A stretch of 64,000 bases of DNA. It comes from Hymenobacter sp. BT18. Lineage in GTDB: Bacteria; Bacteroidota; Bacteroidia; Cytophagales; Hymenobacteraceae. The stretch covers positions 4,566,001 to 4,630,000 of the forward strand of contig NZ_CP050954.1 in the NCBI RefSeq assembly GCF_012273015.1. Reading direction: 5' to 3'. Positions 49,186 through 57,847 of the stretch are shown piece after piece (position 1 is the stretch's first letter; every line of letters begins with the position of its first letter). The position numbers and the translations under genes are program-made. The notes under the pieces were generated by a model. It saw nothing but the letters and a program-made list of their open reading frames with translations, ran no database searches and was not told the origin of the DNA.

Positions 49186-50529
49186 TTATAGCTCTTCCGA
49201 ACCAAACGTCAGGACAAACGTGGTACCCTGGTCTACCATTGATTCTACGGTGAGCGTGGCTTCGTGGAAAGCCGCAATGGTGCGGGCAATGGGCAGCCCC
49301 AGGCCGTAGCCCTCGGGTGCCCCGGTACCGCCGGCAAAGCGCCGGAACCGGTCAAACAAGTGAGGCAGGTTTTCGGGCGCAATGCCCGGCCCCGTATCCT
49401 GCACGCGTACCGCGTAGCCCCCGTTGGCCGTGGGCCGCCCCAGCACCGCAATGCTACCACCGGTACGGTTGTACTTCACGGCGTTGCTGAGCAGGTTGAG
49501 CAGCAGCGTGAAAAGCAAGGTGCGGTTGGCCCGCGGCACTACGTACTCGGGCTGCAGGTCCACCGTCAGGCTGATGTCGCGCTGCTGCAGCCGGTCGTCC
49601 AGCTCTTCGGCTACTTCGGCCAGCACCGAGGCCAGGGGCACGGCCTCGTCGCGCAGGTAGCGGGCATTTTCAATGTTGGCAATCAGCAACAGGGTTTTTA
49701 CCGTGTTACGCAGTCGGTACAACGTCCGCTGCGACTCCACAATCTTGAGCGAGTGGGCCTCAGGCAGCGTGGCGTCCTGCAGCATGTTCTCGAAGCGTGA
49801 CTGCAGCACGCTCACCGGGGTGAGCAGCTCGTGGGAGACGTTCGACATAAACTCGCGCTCCTTGGCAAAGGCCGATTCCAGGGCCCGCATCATGGTGTTC
49901 AAGCTGTCGTCGAGCCGCCGGAAGTCGGTGGTGGATGTCGTAACCGGCTCAAATGTGAAAGCCGATGGATGACGTACCCCGCGTAGCTTTCGGGTTATCA
50001 GGTAGCGCAGGGGGCGCAGCAGGTAATGGGCAAATACCGCGTCGGTGCCAATGGTAAGCGCGGCCCCTACTACCAGCACCCACAGGGCCATGCGGCGCAG
50101 GGTGGCCGTGAGCAGCTCCACCGTAGCCAGGCTGCTGCCTATTTCAAGGCGGTACGTACGCTGGTCAGGTCCCAGAAAAGTGTAGCTCAGAATCCGGAAA
50201 TCCTCGATTTCCTTTTCCACTTGGCGGGGCTCATCAAAAATCCGCTCGTTGGGTACGGCGGCCGTGGTTGTTTCGGGGGTGATGGAAATGTACTCCTGCT
50301 TCAGGATGTTGTAGTCGGCGTAGGCTTCGCTCTGCTTTTCGCGCACGAAGGCTACCAGCCCGTCGCGGCGGATAAGGGCCAGCATTTCCTCTTTTTTCTG
50401 GTGCAGGTGCTGGTCGGTGTGGGAGTTGGCCACACGCCCCACAATGGGCGGAATCACCAGGGCGCCCAGCACCACCAGCAGCAGCTTGGACAGGGCATTG
50501 AACAGGGCCAGCTTGGCTTCTAAGCGCAC
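49186..50529 (-). CDS. Sensor histidine kinase (OmpR-type partner)
   Basis: 447 residues. Helix 1 (about 12-32), periplasmic sensor (about 33-140), helix 2 (about 147-168), HAMP-like linker, HisKA SNVSHELLTPVSVLQSRFE, and HATPase with LLNLLSNAVKYNR, VQDTGPGIAP and GYGLGLPIART. The natural partner is the OmpR-family regulator at 52498, read in the same direction, but a CubicO-type gene now lies between them. Signal unknown. Confidence 0.93.
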   Translation of the reverse strand: MRLEAKLALFNALSKLLLVVLGALVIPPIVGRVANSHTDQHLHQKKEEMLALIRRDGLVAFVREKQSEAYADYNILKQEYISITPETTTAAVPNERIFDEPRQVEKEIEDFRILSYTFLGPDQRTYRLEIGSSLATVELLTATLRRMALWVLVVGAALTIGTDAVFAHYLLRPLRYLITRKLRGVRHPSAFTFEPVTTSTTDFRRLDDSLNTMMRALESAFAKEREFMSNVSHELLTPVSVLQSRFENMLQDATLPEAHSLKIVESQRTLYRLRNTVKTLLLIANIENARYLRDEAVPLASVLAEVAEELDDRLQQRDISLTVDLQPEYVVPRANRTLLFTLLLNLLSNAVKYNRTGGSIAVLGRPTANGGYAVRVQDTGPGIAPENLPHLFDRFRRFAGGTGAPEGYGLGLPIARTIAAFHEATLTVESMVDQGTTFVLTFGSEEL

Positions 50530-50569
50530 GGGAAAGAGAAAGTGAAGAGGTAGTGCTTTTCATCCGGCC

Positions 50570-50664
50570 GTCCTGTGGAGCGGAGTCGAAGCATTGCTCC
50601 CGCTTCGTTGTAGCGCTGTCTGATTTGCCAGAGGTAGCGCTGCTTCGACTTCGCTCAGCGGGAC
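50570..50664. repeat. Inverted-repeat element, GAGCGxAGTCGAAGCA family
   Basis: The 24-base arms 50570-50593 and 50641-50664 pair with four mismatches (shared core AGTCGAAGCA / TGCTTCGACT). It lies between the kinase gene and the CubicO gene. Confidence 0.8.
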
Positions 50665-50693
50665 AGTGCACGGAGGAAATCAATCCAAAACTT

Positions 50694-52292
50694 CTACGGT
50701 TGCGTGGTAACTTCCACGCGCTGCAGATCCAGGTCCTGGAAGTCGTAGCTGAAATCGGTGAGCGGGGAAATGGGCTTCATCTTGAAGCCGGTGGCCCGGC
50801 CCTGCTCGTCGAAGGTAAAGGAGGCAAAGGCATCGGCGTTGAAGCTGCGCTCCTTCCAGCGCACCACGTAGGTATTGCCGCGGTAGGGCAGCACCTGGCC
50901 CAGCAGGCGCGGGGCGCGCACGGAGCGCAGCCACAGCTGGGGGCCCTGGGCCGTGAGGGTCACGTCGCCCAGCCAGGCATCGTGGTAGCGGCCGGCCAGC
51001 GGGGCGTAGTCGGGGCGCTTGGGGGCGGCTTTCTGGGCGGCGGCTACCTGCTTCCACACGGCGGCAGTAGCCAGCATGTCGGCGCCCTGCGCCTTGCTCA
51101 TGCGGTCTGCCATTTCCTGCACGCGGTCCAGGCCCTGCACGCCCAGGTAGTGGTCTTCGATGTGGTTGCTGACGGCGGTGAAGGCCGCGCCGCTTTCCTG
51201 GTTGGTCAGCACAATGATGCCCAGCCGCAGTTCCGGTACCAGCAGCACTTTTGTTACCATCCCAATCTCGCCACCGGTGTGCGATACTTCCTTGTAGCCG
51301 CGCACGTCGCGCAGAAACCAGCCCAGGCCGTAAGCTGCGAAGTGCGTATTGTAGGGCGAAGGCGCCGCGCTGACGGGCAGAATCGTCTGGGGCGTCCACA
51401 GCTCGCGCTGGGTGGTGGGCTTGAGCAGCGAAGCCGGGGCGCCAGGGCCGCCGAGCAGCATCAGGGCCCACTTGCTCAAGTCATTTACGCTGCTGTACAT
51501 GCCCCCGGCGGGCCCGATGAGCGTGTTCAGGTCGCGGCGCACTACCTGCACCTTGCCCTCCACCGGCCCGTGCCCGTCGATAACGTTGGTGCGGTCGGGC
51601 AGGCGGGCGTAGAGGGTGGCGCTGCGGCTCATGCCCAGGGGCTTGAGCAGGCGCGTTTCCACGAAATCGGTCCAGGGCTGCCCGGATACGCGGGCTACGA
51701 TTTCGCCGGCTACCAGGTAGAGGTTGTTGTCGTAGTCGTACTTGCTGCGAAACGACGACACTGGCTTGAAGTAGCGCAGGTTATGAATGACGTCCTTGAT
51801 GGTGAAGTCGGCCGAGTCGGGAAACATCATCAAATCCCCGGCGCCCAGGCCCAGGCCGCTGCGGTGCGTGAGCAGGTCGCGCACCGTAAACTCGGCCGTC
51901 ACGTAGGGGTCGTACATGCGGAACTCCGGGATGTGGTCGGTCACCTTGTCGTCCCAGCGCAGCTTGCCTTCCTCCACCAGCAGCCCCAGGGCCGCCGCCG
52001 TAAAGGCCTTGGTATTGGAGGCAATGCCGAACAGCGTGTTGGCATCCATGGGCGCTTTGGTAGCCAGGGAGCTGACGCCGTAGCCCTTGGCCACCACCAC
52101 CTGCCCGTCCTTTACCACCGCCACGGCTATGCCAGGCACATCAAAGGCCTTGAGGGTGCGGTTGACCACGGCATCCAGGGCGGCCTGGTCGAGGGGCGGA
52201 GTAGTGGCGGGCGAAGCAGGCGCCTGGGCGGCAACGGGCTGCGCAAGCAGGAGCAGGCCCAGCAAACTGCCGAGCAAGGAAAGTCGGTACAT
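50694..52292 (-). CDS. Secreted serine hydrolase, beta-lactamase class C/CubicO family
   Basis: 532 residues from ATG 52292, which yields a signal peptide (1-23, ending QPVAAQA); the frame upstream runs through the inverted repeat at 52380. Active-site S-x-x-K is SNTK in LFGIASNTKAFTAAALG; the Tyr-x-Asn-like element is in KYDYDNNLYLVAGEI, and HTGGEIGM is the third motif. A C-terminal ~110-residue domain of DUF3471 type follows. Acts outside the cytoplasm on an ester or amide, possibly D-amino-acid peptides; lactamase activity is not implied. It interrupts a two-component pair and is flanked by inverted repeats. Confidence 0.92.
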   Translation of the reverse strand: MYRLSLLGSLLGLLLLAQPVAAQAPASPATTPPLDQAALDAVVNRTLKAFDVPGIAVAVVKDGQVVVAKGYGVSSLATKAPMDANTLFGIASNTKAFTAAALGLLVEEGKLRWDDKVTDHIPEFRMYDPYVTAEFTVRDLLTHRSGLGLGAGDLMMFPDSADFTIKDVIHNLRYFKPVSSFRSKYDYDNNLYLVAGEIVARVSGQPWTDFVETRLLKPLGMSRSATLYARLPDRTNVIDGHGPVEGKVQVVRRDLNTLIGPAGGMYSSVNDLSKWALMLLGGPGAPASLLKPTTQRELWTPQTILPVSAAPSPYNTHFAAYGLGWFLRDVRGYKEVSHTGGEIGMVTKVLLVPELRLGIIVLTNQESGAAFTAVSNHIEDHYLGVQGLDRVQEMADRMSKAQGADMLATAAVWKQVAAAQKAAPKRPDYAPLAGRYHDAWLGDVTLTAQGPQLWLRSVRAPRLLGQVLPYRGNTYVVRWKERSFNADAFASFTFDEQGRATGFKMKPISPLTDFSYDFQDLDLQRVEVTTQP

Positions 52293-52379
52293 CAGGAAAA
52301 GCAAAAAGGATGGGCAAGACTCCGGCAGACCGGGCCGGCAAAGTAGCGGGTTTTTCGCCAGCGCAACAGTTTCCCGCAC

Positions 52380-52472
52380 GATGTAGAGACGCGACACTTC
52401 ACGTCTCCACGTTGAACGGTAATCGTTGGAACTGCTCGGACGACAAGACGCGAAGTGTCGCGTCTCCACATC
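52380..52472. repeat. Inverted-repeat element, TAGAGACGC family
   Basis: The 28-base arms 52380-52407 and 52445-52472 pair with two mismatches. TGTAGAGACGC and the inner GTTGAACGG are shared with the element at 38523. It lies between the CubicO gene start and the response-regulator stop. Confidence 0.88.
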
Positions 52473-52497
52473 AACCTGGCTGAACTCACCTATTCGC

Positions 52498-53181
52498 TCA
52501 TTCACTCTTGGCCCGGTAGCCGATGCCGCGCACGGTTTCGAGGAAGTCGGCGGGGGAGTACTGGGCCAGCTTTTTGCGCAGGTTTTTGATGTGCACGTCG
52601 ATGTAGTTGGAGTCGGAATCGTCTTCCAGCACGTTGCCCCACAGATGCTCCCCCAGCTGCAGGCGCGTGAGCACGCGGCCCCGGTGCAGCAGCAAGTAGT
52701 GCAGCAGGTCGAATTCCTTTTTGGTTAGGTTGATTTCCTGCTCCTGGTAGCGCAGGGTGCGCCCGGTGGCATCGAGCACGAAGCCGGGACCGAAGGTCAG
52801 CTCTTGGCGCTTGAGCCCGAACTTGCGGCGCACAATGGCCTGCATGCGGCTGGTGAGCTCCAGCAAAGAAAAGGGCTTGGGCAGGTAGTCATCGGCGCCC
52901 AGGTCGAGGCCCCGGATCCGGTCGTCGAGGGCACCACGGGCCGTGAGGATGATGAAGGCCGCTTCCTGCCGCTCATTCTGGCGGGCTTCGCGCAGCAGCT
53001 GCAGCCCGTCGCCGTCGGGCAGGCCCAGGTCCAGCAGCACGAAGTCGTAGCTGTTGACGTAGATTTTCTCCGAGGCCTCGGCGTAGGTGTAGGCCGAATC
53101 GACCAGGTATTGGGCCTCGCGCAAAAACTGGCGCACTTCGTTGTGGAGGCTTTTTTCGTCTTCGACGAGCAGAACGTGCAT
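52498..53181 (-). CDS. OmpR/PhoB-family response regulator
   Basis: 227 residues. Receiver: LLVEDEKS, phosphoacceptor Asp51 in VLLDLGLPDGDG, Thr in ILTARGA and Lys in YLPKPFSL. The winged-helix effector (about 130-227) has INLTKKEFDLLHYLL, LTRLQLGEHLWG and the wing SNYIDVHIKNLRKKL followed by TVRGIGYRAKS. Targets unknown. The kinase gene at 49186, same direction but 1,968 bases further on, is the probable partner. Confidence 0.94.
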   Translation of the reverse strand: MHVLLVEDEKSLHNEVRQFLREAQYLVDSAYTYAEASEKIYVNSYDFVLLDLGLPDGDGLQLLREARQNERQEAAFIILTARGALDDRIRGLDLGADDYLPKPFSLLELTSRMQAIVRRKFGLKRQELTFGPGFVLDATGRTLRYQEQEINLTKKEFDLLHYLLLHRGRVLTRLQLGEHLWGNVLEDDSDSNYIDVHIKNLRKKLAQYSPADFLETVRGIGYRAKSE

Positions 53182-53328
53182 GGGGTACAGGCTAGGTGGG
53201 TGGGCGGGTAGCGGCCGGGCTACCCTTGCAACATACGCACCCCGTGCGTGAAATGTAGATGAAGCCCCCGGCCGAAAGTGCCGCCGAAGGCTTTATCTTC
53301 CCGCCGCACATTTATCTCTGTAAAGCTT

Positions 53329-54333
53329 ATGCGCTTTTTTCGATGGGTTCTGGCCGCGGCCTTGCTGACCGGACCAGCAGCTTTCTGGCCCGCGGCCGCC
53401 CAGGTGTACACCCAATCCGACCCGCTGGCCCACACTTTTTCCATCGTGGCCCGCGACCCGAAAACCGGCGACCTGGCCGTGGCCGTGCAAAGCCACTGGT
53501 TTTCGGTGGGCACCAGCGTATCCTGGGCCGAGGCCGGGGTGGGGGCCATTGCCACCCAGTCGTTCACCAACAAATCCTTCGGCCCGCGCGGACTGGCGCT
53601 GCTGAAAAGCGGCAAAACGGCCCAGCAAACCCTGGATGAGCTGCTGCGCACCGACGAAGGCCGCGACGTGCGCCAGGTAGCCGTAGTGGATAGCAAAGGC
53701 AACGTAGCCGTGCACACCGGCGCCAAGTGCATTGATATGGCCGGGCAGCAAACCGGGGCGCAGTTCTCGGTACAGGCCAATATGATGCTCACCGACGAAG
53801 TGCCCGGCGCCATGGCCCGCGCCTACGAGCAGGGCGCCGCGCTGCCCTTTCCCGAGCGGGTGCTGGCGGCCCTCGACGCGGCCCAGGCCGCGGGCGGCGA
53901 CGTGCGGGGGCGGCAGTCGGCGGCGTTGCTGGTGGTACGTGCCCAGACCAGCACCGCGCCTTGGGACGACCGGCTCATCGACCTTCGCGTGGACGATGCC
54001 GCCGACCCTCTGAAGGAGCTGCGCCGTCTTTTGCAGCTGCACCGCGCCTACGAGCACATGAATGCCGGCGACCTGGCCGTAGAGAAAAACGACGTGCCCG
54101 GCGCTATTCGCGAGTACGAAGCCGCCGAAAAGCTTTTCCCCGACAACCTGGAAATGCGCTACTGGCACGCCATCAGCCTGGCCAACAAGCAGCAGGTACC
54201 GGCTGCCCTCAAGCTGCTGCGTCCCATTTTCAAGCAGGACCCCAACTGGCGCACCCTCACCCAGCGCTTGCCCAAAGTAGGCCTGCTGACCGTGAGCGAG
54301 GCGGAGCTCCAGCAAATCCTGACCTTAAAATAG
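53329..54333 (+). CDS. DUF1028-family secreted protein
   Basis: 334 residues from ATG 53329; the upstream frame to 53278 is short filler. Signal peptide 1-24 (ending WPAAAQ). The DUF1028 (Ntn-hydrolase-like) domain starts THTFSIVARDPKTGDLAVAVQSHWFSVG and continues with GVGAIATQS. About 90 C-terminal residues look like a TPR pair (AYEHMNAGDLAVEKNDVPGA, LFPDNLEMRYWHAISLA). Function of the family is not established. Eight bases before the phosphatase gene and co-directional, so probably one transcript. Confidence 0.85.
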   Translation: MRFFRWVLAAALLTGPAAFWPAAAQVYTQSDPLAHTFSIVARDPKTGDLAVAVQSHWFSVGTSVSWAEAGVGAIATQSFTNKSFGPRGLALLKSGKTAQQTLDELLRTDEGRDVRQVAVVDSKGNVAVHTGAKCIDMAGQQTGAQFSVQANMMLTDEVPGAMARAYEQGAALPFPERVLAALDAAQAAGGDVRGRQSAALLVVRAQTSTAPWDDRLIDLRVDDAADPLKELRRLLQLHRAYEHMNAGDLAVEKNDVPGAIREYEAAEKLFPDNLEMRYWHAISLANKQQVPAALKLLRPIFKQDPNWRTLTQRLPKVGLLTVSEAELQQILTLK

Positions 54334-54340
54334 CCCCCGA

Positions 54341-54871
54341 ATGCTACCCAAGAACGTTCTGACTTTGCTGGCGAGTCTGCTGATGCTGGCCGGCTGCGCC
54401 ACCTCACACACCTCGCCTACCGTGGTGTACATCGTGCGCCACGCCGAAAAAGAACTTGCGCCCGGCCTCTCCAACCCGCCGCTGACCCCCGCCGGCCAAC
54501 AGCGCGCCCAGGCCCTGCGCGACACGCTGGGCAAGCTGCCGCTCGCGGGTATCTTCTCCACGAACACCACGCGCACCTACACCACGGCCGAGCCACTGGC
54601 CGTTCTAAAGAAACAGCCGATTCTGCCCTACGATGCCAAACAGCTGCCCGCTCTGGCCGCCCGCATCCGGCGTGACTACCGGGGGCGTACCGTGCTGGTG
54701 GTTGGCCACTCCAATACCATTCTCGAAACTGCCGAAGCTCTGGGGGCCCGTCGCCCCGTACCCACCATCGGCGACGATGAGTACCACTACTTGCTGCAAG
54801 TCACCCTCCCCGCCGATACCACCCAAACTCCCAGCGCTGTAGCCCGGCGGTATGGGGCGGGCAGGCCCTAA
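54341..54871 (+). CDS. Lipoprotein histidine phosphatase (SixA/PGM-like)
   Basis: 176 residues. Lipoprotein signal LTLLASLLMLAGC (Cys19). Catalytic RHAEK motif (YIVRHAEKELA) with the phosphoacceptor His, and the second catalytic His in LVVGHSNTILETAEALG. Length and motifs match small branch-2 phosphatases such as SixA, but export to the envelope is unusual for SixA itself and suggests a broad-specificity phosphatase of periplasmic substrates. Follows the DUF1028 gene by seven bases. Confidence 0.88.
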   Translation: MLPKNVLTLLASLLMLAGCATSHTSPTVVYIVRHAEKELAPGLSNPPLTPAGQQRAQALRDTLGKLPLAGIFSTNTTRTYTTAEPLAVLKKQPILPYDAKQLPALAARIRRDYRGRTVLVVGHSNTILETAEALGARRPVPTIGDDEYHYLLQVTLPADTTQTPSAVARRYGAGRP

Positions 54872-54961
54872 AGCGTATGCCAGGTTGCCTTTTACGTGCA
54901 ACAGTTGTCCTCGGCTGGTTACTTTAGGGCCACGACTTTTACTTTTCTTACTTCTCCTTTG

Positions 54962-56353
54962 ATGCAATTTTTACGTGCTACCCTGGCCGCTGGCCTGCTG
55001 CTGGCGGGCCTCGCGCTGCCCGCCGCCGCTCAGTCCAGCACCGCCAAAACCGACTCCCTCAACATCCGCAAGCTCTACGATGAAGCCCTGCTGCGCGGGC
55101 AGAGCTACGAGAACCTGCGCTACCTCACCGGGCAGATTGGCGGCCGCCTGAGCGGCTCGCCCCAGGCCGAGCAGGCCGTACAATGGGGCAAGCAGGTGAT
55201 GGAAAAAATGGGCCTCGACCGGGTATACCTGCAGGAGGTGATGGTGCCGCACTGGGAGCGGGGCGCCAAAGAAAAGGCCGAAGCCAAACCCGGCAAGGGC
55301 AAGCCCGTGAGTTTTAATGTGTGCGCCCTGGGCGGCTCGGTGGGCACCAACGGCAAGCTGAAGGCGCAGGTGGTGGAAGTGCAGAGCCTACAGGAGCTGC
55401 GCGCCTTGCCGGCCGAGCAGGTGAAGGGCAAAATCGTGTTCTTCAACCGGCCCATGAACCCCACCTATATCGAAACGGGCCGGGCCTACAGCGAAGCCGG
55501 CGACCAGCGCCGCAGTGGGGCCGCCGAAGCGGCCAAGCGCGGGGCCATTGGGGCGCTGGTACGCAGCCTCTCCCTGGCCCACGACGACTTCCCGCACACG
55601 GGCACCATGCGCTACGAAGACGGCGTGACCCGCGTGCCCGCCGCCGCCCTCAGCACCAACGGCGCCGACCAGCTAAGTGCTCTGCTGAAAGCCAACCCCA
55701 CGCTCACCTTCGAGCTGGAAATGAGCTGCCGCGAGCTGCCCGACGTGAAAAGCTACAATGTGGTAGGCGAAATCAAAGGCTCGAAATACCCCAACGAAAT
55801 CATTACCGTAGGTGGCCACCTCGACTCCTGGGACCTGGCCCAGGGCGCCCACGACGACGGCACGGGCTGCGTGCAAAGCATGGAAGTGCTGCGCCTGCTG
55901 AAAGCCACTGGTCTGCGACCCGAGCGCACGGTGCGCGCCGTACTCTTCATGAACGAGGAGAATGGCAACCGCGGCGGCCTGAAATACGCCGAGCTGGCCA
56001 AAGCGGCCGGGGAGCAGCACCTAGCCGCTATGGAGTCGGATGGAGGAGGGTTTACCCCGCGTGGCTTCGGCATTGAGGGGCCGGCAGCCACCGTGCGCCA
56101 GCTGCAGCAGTGGCAGCCGTTGTTTCAACCCTACGGCAGTGGCGAAATTGCCCCCGGCCATGGCGGTACGGACATCGGCCCCCTGAAAGACCAGGCCAAA
56201 GTGCTGATTGGCTACGAGTGCGACTCCCAACGCTACTTCGACATCCACCACACCGCCGCCGATACCTTCGATAAAGTAAACCGTCGGGAGCTGGAGCTCG
56301 GCAATGCCAGCATGGCGGCTTTGGTGTACCTGCTCAGTAAGTACGGGCTGTAA
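54962..56353 (+). CDS. M28-family aminopeptidase with PA domain
   Basis: 463 residues from ATG 54962; the frame is open to 54896. Signal peptide 1-21. A PA-type domain (about 125-255) precedes the M28 zinc peptidase: TVGGHLDSWDLAQGAHDDGTG (metal-binding His and Asp), FMNEENGNRGGL (catalytic Glu), AMESDGGG (Asp) and a late HHTAADT (His). Family M28 cuts N-terminal residues from peptides; here in periplasm or outside. Part of a run of secreted hydrolases from 53329. Confidence 0.93.
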   Translation: MQFLRATLAAGLLLAGLALPAAAQSSTAKTDSLNIRKLYDEALLRGQSYENLRYLTGQIGGRLSGSPQAEQAVQWGKQVMEKMGLDRVYLQEVMVPHWERGAKEKAEAKPGKGKPVSFNVCALGGSVGTNGKLKAQVVEVQSLQELRALPAEQVKGKIVFFNRPMNPTYIETGRAYSEAGDQRRSGAAEAAKRGAIGALVRSLSLAHDDFPHTGTMRYEDGVTRVPAAALSTNGADQLSALLKANPTLTFELEMSCRELPDVKSYNVVGEIKGSKYPNEIITVGGHLDSWDLAQGAHDDGTGCVQSMEVLRLLKATGLRPERTVRAVLFMNEENGNRGGLKYAELAKAAGEQHLAAMESDGGGFTPRGFGIEGPAATVRQLQQWQPLFQPYGSGEIAPGHGGTDIGPLKDQAKVLIGYECDSQRYFDIHHTAADTFDKVNRRELELGNASMAALVYLLSKYGL

Positions 56354-56373
56354 AAGGCAAAAGTCCGCCGTCC

Positions 56374-56428
56374 GAAAGGCCCGGTTCCCAACTATCCTTG
56401 CAACAGGACGTTGGCAACCGGGCCTTTC
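56374..56428. terminator. Hairpin terminator after the M28 gene
   Basis: The stem GAAAGGCCCGGTT pairs with AACCGGGCCTTTC around a 29-base loop, 21 bases after the stop. Confidence 0.75.
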
Positions 56429-56458
56429 TCTTTTTTCATTACAACGTAACAAGCTGCT

Positions 56459-57010
56459 ATGCCAATACCGGTCCTGTATTTATTGGCTATTGTGCCGCCC
56501 GAGCCAGTGCTGGGGCAGGTGTGGGCGCTCAAGCAGGAAGTACACCACCTGACCGGGAGCCGCAATGCCATTCGGTTACGCCCGCACATTACGCTCTGGC
56601 CGCCGCTGCACCGGCCCGCCACCTTTGCCCAGGAGGTGTACCCCGTCCTCAGCGCTTTTGCGGCGCAGCAGAAAGATTTTGCCGTGACGCTCAGAAACTT
56701 CGATTGGTTTGAAAACCGCACGCTGTTTGTCCGGGTTGAAACGAAAATTATTCTGCAGGAATTTAATGCGCGCCTGTCGAAATGGTGTCGAGACAAAGGC
56801 GTTGAAATTCCGCCGGAGAAACAACCGTTTACCCCGCACATGACCCTGGCTACCCGCGACCTGCCGGCTGATCAGATAAATACGCTCCGGCAACTTTTTG
56901 CCGCGCGGGTTTATTCAGCTACGTTTCCGGTAGCTGGTCTCACGCTATTCCGGCATTCAGGTACTGCCTGGGAAATTGCGGCAGAGTTTTCACTTACTCT
57001 CCAAAACTAA
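56459..57010 (+). CDS. 2H phosphoesterase (2'-5' RNA ligase family)
   Basis: 183 residues. Two H-x-T motifs in PHITLWPPL (about residue 41) and PHMTLATRD (about residue 124), placed as in 2'-5' RNA ligase/LigT-like phosphoesterases (2H superfamily). Expected to act on 2',3'-cyclic or 2'-5'-linked nucleotides in the cytoplasm. Length is normal. Single-gene unit of somewhat lower GC than the neighbours. Confidence 0.92.
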   Translation: MPIPVLYLLAIVPPEPVLGQVWALKQEVHHLTGSRNAIRLRPHITLWPPLHRPATFAQEVYPVLSAFAAQQKDFAVTLRNFDWFENRTLFVRVETKIILQEFNARLSKWCRDKGVEIPPEKQPFTPHMTLATRDLPADQINTLRQLFAARVYSATFPVAGLTLFRHSGTAWEIAAEFSLTLQN

Positions 57011-57089
57011 TTTTGCCGCGCAGCTTATCCGGTCAAATTGCGGCGCTTAGCGCCATTTATATTCCTGCTGCGTTGCAGTGCAAACATGA

Positions 57090-57125
57090 AAAAACCTCGT
57101 ACGGCCAGAGCAGTACGAGGTTTTT
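57090..57125. terminator. Bidirectional terminator
   Basis: The stem AAAAACCTCGTAC pairs exactly with GTACGAGGTTTTT around a 10-base loop, between the 2H phosphoesterase gene (+) and the AT-hook-like gene (-). Confidence 0.93.
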
Positions 57126-57141
57126 CTATGGGAGGCGTAAA

Positions 57142-57378
57142 CTAAGCCGCTGCTTCCGACTTGCGTGGGCGGCCTGGGCGCTTGCCCGTGCCTGTAGAAG
57201 CCGCGCGGGGCTTACGCTCCTTCGTAGCGGGCTTGAAGCCGGGTTCCAGCATCGTATTGATTTCCGCAATCAGGTCCGCCACCTTGGCCATGTTCTTACG
57301 AATCTGGCCAAGTACAGCTTGGTTTTCCTCGGCGTTAGCCAGAATCTGTTGCAGCTTATTGAGGTCGGCAGTTGCCAT
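57142..57378 (-). CDS. Small coiled-coil protein with AT-hook-like tail
   Basis: 78 residues. Residues 1-45 form one amphipathic helix (LNKLQQILANAEENQAVLGQ then IRKNMAKVADLIAEINTML), likely a coiled-coil dimer. The tail (about 50-78) is basic and contains KRPGRPRKSE, a GRPRK AT-hook core that inserts in the minor groove of AT-rich DNA. It could be a small nucleoid-associated protein. A near-consensus TATTTTTG promoter element lies upstream in an AT-rich gap. No family name is certain. Confidence 0.75.
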   Translation of the reverse strand: MATADLNKLQQILANAEENQAVLGQIRKNMAKVADLIAEINTMLEPGFKPATKERKPRAASTGTGKRPGRPRKSEAAA

Positions 57379-57437
57379 GTGCTAGGGAGTTTTAAGAAGT
57401 AAACAAGGAAATGAAGAATTCTGGCTCAAAGGTGATG

Positions 57438-57445
57438 CAAAAATA
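57438..57445 (-). promoter_or_regulatory. TANNTTTG -7 element for the AT-hook-like gene
   Basis: The - strand reads TATTTTTG, an exact consensus match, 60 bases before ATG 57378. Confidence 0.6.
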
Positions 57446-57847
57446 ACCATGAGACAACTACCTATTCGATAATACGGAAATTTGGTTTTGATTAAATCAT
57501 TTTTAATGCAAATAAAACGTTGACTATCTGAAATACCGCTCAAAACTGCCAGTAAGTGGCTGCAACGCAGGCTTACAAATGTTCGGGTGGTTATGGAGGG
57601 TAAGAATAGATTATTGCTCGCATAATTTCCCGGGGTTACCCGACGGGCTATTTTATTTTGCGGGAAATTTAGCGGGGAAATACGGCGCATAGTCCGGCCG
57701 TTTTTGTTTTCGTGCATACAAAATCTAACCCAGACTGGTCGGGCCGGCGGCGCCAATTGGTACGCTGTCTACCGGTTGCGCTGCCCACCCCTAACGCGTA
57801 CCTTCGCGGCCCCGCGCTCTACCAGGAGGCGGTAGGTCTTCCCGCTG
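57446..57847. other. AT-rich intergenic region
   Basis: No credible gene (the 124-residue - strand frame 57382-57756 has no natural composition). Bases 57470-57530 are AT-rich. TACCTTCG near 57798, one base from the -7 consensus, may serve the protease gene at 57848. Confidence 0.5.

Noticed and set aside
50553..52346. 597-residue + strand ORF across the CubicO gene
   Set aside because: Shadow; the - strand frame has S-x-x-K, signal peptide and domain structure.
57382..57756. 124-residue - strand ORF in the AT-rich gap
   Set aside because: No domain, covers the promoter element of the AT-hook-like gene, and composition is not protein-like.
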